DNA of 64,000 bases, from positions 1,222,842 through 1,286,841 of the forward strand of contig NC_135569.1 in NCBI RefSeq assembly GCF_964340395.1, in the 5' to 3' direction. A model generated the notes under the pieces. It was not told the origin of the DNA and made no database searches. It saw only the letters and a program-made list of their open reading frames with translations. The stretch's first letter is position 1, and every line of letters begins with the position of its first letter. Made by a program: the position numbers and the translations under genes. Origin of the DNA: Glandiceps talaboti. Taxonomy: Eukaryota > Hemichordata > Enteropneusta > Spengelidae. Shown piece by piece: positions 33,821 to 64,000 of the stretch.

Positions 33821-34462
33821 GGTTTTTTCTATCAATACAAAGATTGCGAATTTCACAGCATACCTGAAGTTCTACCTTATAAAAGTAAACGTATAAATAC
33901 ACGGAAATAGACTTACTTCCTGATTTGTTTTCTTGAAGGACTTCCGCATTCAACAATGTTACCTTTATCAGGCCGCCACATAAGTTCAGAAAACGAAATT
34001 CTTTCGTTTATTTAATATTATATTATAGCATTACCAATTCCAGTGAATTTTGTGACGTCATCGCTGTACATTATTACTGACAATGTACTCCGTTATTTGG
34101 CATCGCGGCCCCGGAACGAGCATAACCCCTTCTACCTACCTACCTTCGAATCGTAATGTACACGTATATATGACAACAGTCTGCTGACATATCTAAGTAC
34201 AAACAAGGGAAATATAAAATCGTCTACATAGGTACGTGAGGGCGCTGTCACAGTGACAATTCAGACTCGAGTAGTTCGGGATCAGTCATAGGCAATGTAA
34301 GAGTTTATCACTAGAAGTACATTTCGTTAAGCTTCGTAAAGGCTATCAAACGAAAACATGGCGATGTAAAATACCTATTATATCCTCGCATTCAGATATA
34401 AATTTAGCTTTTATACAAGTTTTATATCATTGTATTCAGAGTTTTCAGATATACAAGTTCCC

Positions 34463-34650
34463 AGTTGGTTGGTCGGTCGGTTGGTTGGTTGGTCGGTTGG
34501 ACGGTTGGTTGGTTGGTTGGTTGGTTGGTTGGTTGGTTGGTTGGTTGGTTGGTTGGTTGGTCTGTCGGTCGGTTGGTCGGTTGGTTTGTTGTTTGTTTGT
34601 TTGATTGGTTAGTTGGTGGATGAGTGGGTGGGTGTGTAGGGGGGTTCATC
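34463..34650. repeat. (GGTT)n/(GGTC)n microsatellite
   Basis: Degenerate GGTT array about 0.6 kb upstream of the receptor start codon. Confidence 0.96.
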
Positions 34651-34726
34651 GTTTGGTTGTTGGATGGTTAGCTGACTGGTTGTCAAGCTACATGAACGAA
34701 TGAATGAATTAAAATACTGTGTTAGT

Positions 34727-35012
34727 GAGTGGGTGAGTGAGTGAGTGAGTGAGTGAGTGAGTGAGTGAGTGAGTGAGTGAGTGAGTGAGTGAGTGAGTGA
34801 GTGAGTGAGTGAGCGAGCGAGCGAGCGAGCGAGCGAGCGAGCGAGCGAGTAAGTAAGTAAGTAAGTGAGTGAGTGAGTGAGTGAGTGAGTGAGTGAGTGA
34901 GTGAGTGAGTGAGTGAGTGAGTGAGTGAGTGAGTGAGTGAGTGAGTGAGTGAGTGAGTGAGTGAGTGAGTGAGTGAGTGAGTGAGTGAGTGAGTAAGTGA
35001 GCGAGCCAGACA
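34727..35012. repeat. (GTGA)n/(GCGA)n microsatellite
   Basis: Uninterrupted GTGA blocks around a GCGA and GTAA core. Confidence 0.97.
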
Positions 35013-35327
35013 GCCAGGGAGCGAGAGAATGAGTCAATGGTTAGGTGAGTTTGCATAACATAGACATTTCAGCTATGGAAGTGGAGTTTTCTTCTTCGGA
35101 AAAGTCGTTCTTGTGGGAGAAAAAGATCATTTCGTTTTATGATAATCATTTAATACATGGGGAGTACGTATAAATGTCATCTTGGTTAGCAATACTAATT
35201 TATAGTCACCAAACGTGACCTGTTCAATAAATGGTGACATAAAACAATAACTGCGATGACAAATTGTAATCGGAATCAACTTCAATGAATTCAGAATACC
35301 AAAATGTTTTCTTTGTAATGATTATTC

Positions 35328-35626
<299 letters not shown>

Positions 35627-35678
35627 GCATAAGACACATAGAATCTATAGAAGAAGAAACATTTTATTTGGACAATAA

Positions 35679-36121
35679 GATGTTTTTATTGCTGTTGATT
35701 TTCGAATTTCAATCGTTTCATCTCATAATTGTTGATACCTAACAGAGTATGAGCAACAGACATGAGACAAGTTTTGAATTGTTGCGTGGTGTCCTTGACT
35801 ACAATGGTACGGCATTTCTACCATCAAATCTCATGTAATTTATCAGATTGAAAGAGCACATCTTTGACATATTAGTGGACGGTAAAATAGACTAATGAAT
35901 CTACAGTTACAGGTTATAATGTTTTACGATGTCCACATAATGCTACCAATAGATTCGGCTTGTCTAGTAAGACAGATCAAATCGTAGAACGTCGGCGCAT
36001 CAAAGCCGTACCGGGTAGACCATTCCAACTCACACATTATCTGTTGGTTACGCTGTCGTTCATCGTAAGTTCTATCTAAGTACCCGAGTTTGATATCTTG
36101 ATTCCCATATTTAACGCCATA
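35679..36121 (-). other. weak two-exon coding candidate
   Basis: The minus frame from about 36119 to 35952 reads GYLDRTYDERQRNQQIMCEL then EWSTRYGFDAPTFYDLICLT. A possible phase-1 junction (donor near 35951, acceptor near 35800) joins to VKDTTQQFKTCLMSVAHTLL and a stop near 35680. The composition is protein-like, but splice sites are weak, the plus strand is also partly open, and no family is recognised. Confidence 0.25.
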
Positions 36122-36621
36122 TCAAATGTAGAATTGTGTCTTTGGTTTCATATACTACCAATACAAACATTAACAGGGGAGAATTATATATAGTATATAA
36201 GGCGGTCATTTTTATTGCGCTCTATTGAGAACTGAGTTAAGAGTACAAATTTCATTTATTTTGGTGTTGAAGGAATGTGTCCGATCAGGTTTTATGTCAA
36301 AATTAATTGCTCCTTTCATGGATTTAAACGTGTTTTCTTAACTTTTACGCGGTCGTTTGACGACGAGCAAACGCTCAAAACAGATGTCTGGCCGTGAAAT
36401 ATAAAGCAAGGCAAGACTCGGGCCAATGTTTTATGTACATAGCGAAACATCGAACTACAAGTACATATTATATACTATTATACGTATGTCTACTATGCTG
36501 TAGACTTACTAGCATTTTTTGGGACCTCAAAATGAATGACCGAAATTTTCTGTTACTATTGTTTTTAAATATCACAGCAACTTCTTTTAAATTAAAAGGT
36601 CTCTCAATTATAACTTTTTCC

Positions 36622-37772
<1,151 letters not shown>

Positions 37773-38502
37773 AAAGGGGAACACTACTGAAGGAAATAAA
37801 GGTATATTCATAAACTTTGGGTTCTGGAAAGTCATTACATGATTTCACATCACGTTATCATCACGTGAGTGCCAATGATTAAATGTTTGATTCAAAAAGC
37901 TATGAAGATAACTCATATTTGGCTCTTTGACATTGAAGAAGACTTTAAAGGTCAAAGGTCGGATTCTTAAAAGCAAGTCCATATATGGATGTAAGCTCTT
38001 GAATGGGGCACTGTGTATTATACCTCCAAAGTTATGATGCATATTGTGAAATTTGACAACAAATATGGCCGTCATTCAGTTATATTTGATTGGGTCATAC
38101 AACAAAGTGACAGGCATATGTCTCACATAGTATGTTACCTTTACGCCAAGTTTGGTTGAAATCAATTGGTGCATTCCAGAGCTATGAGGGTGAACCCAAG
38201 CATGCACGCACGTACGTACGCACACAATCACTCATGGAAGGACAGACCCCAAAGTATAAGTCCTCAACGGGCACCGACTAAATAATCATGAATATGCACT
38301 GTGCATCTAACAAATATTCATGTATGCGAAGACCCATGTGAGCCAACAGTGCACCACTGAAAGAACAATACAGGTGATAGGAGATTCAATTTGGTGTTCC
38401 ATGGCAATCAAGCAAAATTTTATGTGATGTGAAATCATGAAATGACTCTCCGGACCCCAAAGTTTATGAAAATACCTTTATTTCCTGGGGCTGTTTCCCT
38501 TT
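37773..38502. mobile_element. MITE-like element with ~85-bp terminal inverted repeats
   Basis: The left end (37773 onward: aaaggggaacac, ggaaataaaggtat, cataaactttggg, catgatttcacatcac) is the imperfect reverse complement of the right end (38430-38502). No transposase is encoded. Internal sequence from about 38150 to 38280 (tttggttgaaatc, then hyphenated CACG units) resembles 44180-44345. Confidence 0.78.
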
Positions 38503-39504
38503 AAGAATAAAAAACTCAGACTCATTCAAGCACGTGTCTTCAATTCAAAGAAATATATATTTTCTTACATGGTAAACATATAAGCATTGGTAAACAGTTA
38601 CAAAATAAACATGAGAAATAAGGATAATATATCCATTCTGCTCAAATACCAATAGAATTAGAATCATACTAAAACAAATATTAACTTACTCAGTGTCATA
38701 AATACATCATTTTCCGTAAGAACCTCTCTTAAAATGAATATTTTCCGTGGTTTTCTTGCAGATTCATCTATCAATTTAGTAAATACGTACATATCCCAGA
38801 ATTCATCATCGCCTATTTACGATCAACAAATTTCCCGCCAATTTTCAAAGTCCTAATTCTTCATTAGAAGATTTGTAAAAGTGGTCATTTTGTAGACAAT
38901 GACGCATAGCCATAGTATACAAAATGTATTTAATTTATGCAAAAGCGAATAGCTATCAAGGACGATAGTGTTGATTGCTTAATAAACGAGCAATTTCAGC
39001 CTTGGAATTAATAATTTTCAAAAGACACAGACAATGACAAAATTACCACGTACGCATTATAAATTAGAAAATAACATCAACAAAAAACACTGGGGATACA
39101 TATACTTCCGGTGAGGTTTTTCTCTTCATAAAATTTCGGTGCGAATAAATAATAAAAGTGTAAGTGCTCCTTCAAAGTATAGTGGACTAATTTACTTCCT
39201 CCTCAAGTTCAAATGTAGATGTACACAGACGCAATACCAAAAACTTGGTATAAAGTTAACGCCCAGTATAATTATTTCTCTAAAAAATTCTATATCTGGT
39301 ACAATTATATACAAAACTGACACGCATTAAATTGAGCCTTGTCGTCCAATATTGGCAACGTTGCTAACAATTTCCACTCTGATATTTAATATTCATCTCA
39401 AAATGCTTCATTTTGAGTTCATTATCAGGTTTATTTTGGATTATAAATATCAACAATCCTGTGTGGTGAATTAACGGTGAGTTATCATGTATGTATTAAT
39501 CTAT
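38503..39504. other. non-coding stretch
   Basis: No gene. An E2F-like tttcccgccaattttc lies near 38830. Confidence 0.4.
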
Positions 39505-39870
39505 AAGGTAGAAGGCGCCTCGGAGACCAATTTCACTGAAAACTACAGTTCTAAAAATCTCTCCAAACTTTGCAATATGAAAGCTTGTTCCTGGTCGTTT
39601 TGAAATAATAAAATAAACTTGGGGTTTCATCATCTCGTTTTCAAGGAAATCGGCAATATTTTAGTTTTCCAATAGAGTTTACACAGTATTCGGCGGCCAT
39701 ATTGGATTCTACGGCCATATTGGATTCTAAAATGGCAGAATTTTGATATCATTTTGACCTCCATTTAAAAAGTGTGTATACCTCGTTTTTTCCTTGATTT
39801 GAACTGAGTTTTGTTACTTTTTTTGAAATAACAGCAAAATCTAAACAGTTTATTTCCGAGGCATATACTT
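39505..39870 (+). mobile_element. dispersed repeat family, copy B (MITE-like)
   Basis: The longest copy. It contains ttgttcctggtcgttttgaa and cagtattcggcggccatatt. Its ends carry CCTCGG and CCGAGG in opposite orientation, suggesting terminal inverted repeats. Confidence 0.65.
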
Positions 39871-40838
39871 TAAGATGTATGGAAATCACATTTGTGATTG
39901 AATCGGAAATGACGTATTGTTCTCTTAAGATGTGATCATTCTAGTGACGTCACTGTAGACCTGAAGCCACGGTTATCAATACCGAGCTGACGTCTTTCAC
40001 GATATCAATGTAACAAGCTATTTCAATATTTACAGCACAAACGGGTCTGCTTTAGCGTTTCATTCATGGCACATGACATTTTTTACACAACTTCAAATGC
40101 AAAATAAACAATTAGAGAGATGACCTGCACAACTGGGATGCAGAAGCTGACCAGTAATCAGGTTGAATATCAGAAGGAAAGTAAATAATTGCAGTTATGA
40201 AAATTAATAATTTCAGCAGAAGGCTATTTCTACTGCACTGTAAAAGAATAGCAATTCTTACCACTTTCCAGTGTGATTAGGTAAAGGCTAATGTTGTGTG
40301 TATGATGGCTCTGTTATTGTTAGTCTAGAGCTGTGTCTATCCTTATGTAAAATAAAAATCTAGTGTCATGAAGGAAACGCCAAAGCAACCCCGTCTAGGC
40401 TGTACATCATAAACTCTTTCGTACTTGTAATTTGAATAATATGACTTCCGATCATTTGTTTGTAGTCCTTATCAGATTGATTTGTTTAATATTCTGCCAA
40501 TCAGAGTAGCTTTGACAAAGAATGAAGTCTGTTGTTAGGGGCAACGTGGTATTACGAATAAGATACACTTGTACATGTTTTCCCGACGACTCAAACAGTA
40601 TCAATACCAAATAAATAATAGGAAATATTCAGAATTCGACAACCCTTCAACCGACACCAACATCGTATTTTGTAACAACCTTCTTCGCCATCGTTCGTTC
40701 CGTGCTGGGAGGCTACCCTCATAAATAACAAAGCGTCTCTTTGAAGAAGGATTCAAAGCCATGGAAAAATTCAACACTACCTTGGCAAGCCAATGATAAT
40801 TCGTGGTTGATGTAAGAATGTATTATTTTTAAGATTGT

Positions 40839-61052
<20,214 letters not shown>

Positions 61053-64000
61053 GGTCCCCACAATAGTTAAGTACACTCGTAGTTCCTGGTTGTTATACTG
61101 GAGTAATATTTTCCCTTGTTAGCAAAACGTTGAGAATTTTTTTTCTATAACACTCTTTTTATCCGCCGTGTGTGCCTACTTGTGCGTTCACTCCACGCTC
61201 TATGGCCGATCGAACTACGCTACATGCTCTATGATTTCCTTGGTTGCCCGCCGAAAATGAATCGTCTGGAAGCAGCTTCGATACTTAATTAGAAGACCAT
61301 CACAGTGCTACAAGTGGCAAAGAAGTCGTCGGTACGCGGTGTGTCTGACGTTATTAGAGACGAGCACGCTATACAAACACGAATAAACAGCTCCCGCTTG
61401 TCAATCAAAGTTGTATAATCGAATCTTAAGAGAGCCCAATAACACTTCCACGGTGAATCTAGTAGTAGTGCAGGTGATCTTACTGGGTTATCACCTTTTT
61501 TAACCAACTGTGTGTCACTACGAACCGGGGGTTCTCACCGCCTTGTCAACAAGCGAGCCGTACTGTTCCGTGTCGATGGTTGCAGAGAACTAAACGATAC
61601 AGCGAGTAGAGTGCCACTATGTATTGGGAAGGCTTGAATAGAATTAGCGATACTCATACATGGCAAGGGACCGCCCCATTTTGTGTGCTCAACGCTTACT
61701 ATTCAAATGAAGATATCCCACTAAAGCAGCGCTACATACACGTTACTTGTGAATGTTGAGAAGCAACCCATTCACTAGCACTGCACTCGAACAAAAGTGT
61801 TAGTAGTGGTATTATGTTCTATGTGGGTATTAATGTCATTGAGCCGCAATTGAAATTTGTAAACAGTGCCTCACTTGAAAAAAGCGATTACACACCAAGG
61901 TATACACAGGGGTTTGTATGATGATTAAGGTGATACCTCGTTGCTATTGTTTGAGACATCCTTGAGTAGATCAAGTACTGTCATCGATCTCCCGTTGTCA
62001 AAACTTTTCTTTCTGGCTCATCTAATTATCATTAAGTTGAGTCTATACTGGTTTGTCATTGTTTTGCAGACTTCGTCCCCACTCACCAAAAAAAAGTTAC
62101 ATACTACGATCTGGTCTTACCTGGTGCACGAACTCTAATCAGCCGCTGGACGCTTGTAAAAGATCGAAATATCTCCTGAATGTGACTGCTTCATTAACTC
62201 TAGACTCCTTTCAATTTTGCACTTGAAAATCGTGTTAGTTGGTTGTAGTAAAAAGCTTCGATGGTTCATAATACACTGAAGATATACATTTTGACACTGT
62301 ATTAGCCGTGATTATGCCATTGGAACTTTGTGAACATTATGCACAAGAAACCATGAAGGAAAATGAAGAGAAAGGCGAACATTTTTGCAAATTTTATTGA
62401 AATTATACGATTTTAAAAAATGCCGACTTGTAATATGGGTGAACATGAAGAGGACACATAGATGACTGTCATTGTATGATTTATAGAGTACCCACATCAA
62501 TGTATGAACCTATACCAAGCCATAGTTTATCCTTGAACTAGGTTTAGGTTGGACGAAAGACATTTTTTGCCAACCTGCCAAGTTGCAATTTCATTGGTTG
62601 TTACATAGATATTTACAATAGAGCAATATATACACCCGTATATACTACTCTCAAACACGATGCCTTGCTTCTGTTAGTAGAAGCACTTAGGACCAAGTTG
62701 TTGATCACACCATTAGGAGTGCGAAGACCGCCAGTCACTTACGCGGTGGACGGTTTTTAACAACCCAGTGAGTTCAAACGGCATGCGAAATGTATGGAAC
62801 CAGGAGTTAATTACGATAAAACTGCATAAATTATTCAAGATGTTATCACCTTATTCACTGTCAAAGGAAATGGCGAAACTGGATGAAGCATGATTCATTC
62901 GACGAAAAAAGTAGTTGGTCGTAAATTATCCCTCAATATACATCCTGAACATGATACGTCAGGTCTTCTCCGCCACATCCACCCACTCTAACTAAACAAC
63001 GACATATTTATGTTTTAAAAAACTCACTTATAAAAAATTTTAAAGCCAAGTTTTACTGCCTTTGCTAGGACAACAATACGCATTGTAGTTTAAGGTCCTA
63101 CAAACAAAAGCCTGGCTGTCATTAACGAGTCTGACCAATGCACACTGGAACAAGACAACGAAACAGATTTGATTAAATGCAACCATCGGAGATTGAAAAG
63201 CCAAATAAAGTGTTAACTACATTAGCTTTTAAACCTGTACTTTCTGACACCTTTAAGAAATTCTTGACATATTTCACGATGGAATTACACCAGGACAATC
63301 ACGACAATTTGTTTGCATATTCATACACGCGGTTGCTATGATTTTCACGGATACTTCGATAGCATACCTTGCAACTCTTGGAGTGTCACCGATCAAAACC
63401 GATTACTGACACACTTGTTAAAACATGAAAGTAATAATTGCTTCGTCAGTACTTTGTATTGAAACAGAAAAATAACCCGCACATAATGCCCTGATTGTCT
63501 TTTCCCTCAAAGTAAGAAATGTGACAATGAATGCATATCTCTAAACAGAATTATTGAACAAGTGAAAGTCATGGTAATTTCAAGTCAAAATAACTAAGTT
63601 ACATAAAATTTCAACTCGCGCTGAGGTTGTTGACCTGACAGTGTGATTGAAGAGTCTGCCATCCGATGAAAAATTGATCTTTTCTACCGAAAATACTATA
63701 CACGTGCCTAATTTTCTTCTAAGTTAACTTGACCAACTTGACAACACAAACACGTACATTCCAAGAGTGTTAACGTCCGTATGAATAACAGTAACAAATT
63801 GGATAAGATTCCTGTTTGTAAAGTGACAATTCGTTAGTTTTCAATGTCTGACCGGGTTACTAGAGATGTAACCTATAAAATTCATCAACGCTAAGGTTTT
63901 AATATCTTAATTAGACGACGGTTTTGTCAAGTTGTACGTCTTAACTGTAAATAATGATCAAAGATATATTCAACACTTATTGATGGTTTAAGACCAGTGT
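61053..64000 (-). promoter_or_regulatory. Wnt4 5' flank and intergenic sequence
   Basis: Upstream of the Wnt4 start codon. Somewhat GC-richer at 61150-61700, where a promoter or 5' UTR could lie; no core elements can be assigned. A strong minus-strand donor (GCACCAG, then GTAAGACC, about 62122) might end a non-coding 5' exon. No other gene is seen to the end of the window. Confidence 0.3.

Noticed and set aside
33917-33949. Short frame starting at an ATG and ending at GTAAGT, considered as receptor exon 1
   Set aside because: It lacks a signal peptide, and the phase-consistent exon at 33748-33820 has one. It may still be an upstream 5' exon.

Overview
The window looks like a piece of nuclear genome from an invertebrate bilaterian, probably marine. 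It is AT-rich, with introns bounded by GT and AG, vertebrate-like domain families (Wnt, cadherin, HYR, TIR), many micro- and minisatellites, and degraded retroelements (a CR1/Jockey-group LINE, a tRNA-derived SINE, Penelope-like remnants with hammerhead ribozymes). No prokaryotic gene organisation is visible. The phylum cannot be fixed from the sequence alone. All exon models below were built by eye from reading frames, splice sites and intron phase.

Two host genes can be assembled end to end, both on the minus strand. (1) At 33820-18349 lies a 15-exon gene whose exon phases agree throughout. It encodes about 809 residues: signal peptide, one cadherin repeat, an unassigned Cys-containing region, EGF, Ig, EGF, HYR, one transmembrane helix and a cytoplasmic Toll/IL-1R-type TIR domain. 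This receptor architecture is unfamiliar to me and is the main discovery of the window. Its EGF exon carries a 60-bp in-frame triplication that copies the splice donor, so the gene could make 1-, 2- or 3-copy isoforms. (2) At 61052-40839 lies a complete four-exon Wnt4 gene (362 residues), with a signal peptide, the lipid-acceptor Ser motif and the Wnt cysteine pattern.

Other coding traces are a frameshifted SAP/SWIM-domain gene on the plus strand (30195-31764), a 5'-truncated reverse transcriptase lying in the receptor gene's seventh intron, a second LINE C-terminus (about 17018-17329), and two possible signal-peptide first exons (9862-9781 and 57513-57453).

Layout: 1-18 kb is mostly non-coding, with tandem repeats, a SINE, a degenerate satellite rich in E2F-like motifs, and the ribozyme-bearing repeats. 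18-34 kb is the receptor gene, with microsatellites and retroelements in its introns. 34-40.8 kb holds large simple repeats, a MITE-like element and a weak coding candidate. 40.8-61 kb is Wnt4, whose introns hold more minisatellites, MITEs and a 356-bp palindrome. 61-64 kb is its 5' flank, where I see no further gene.
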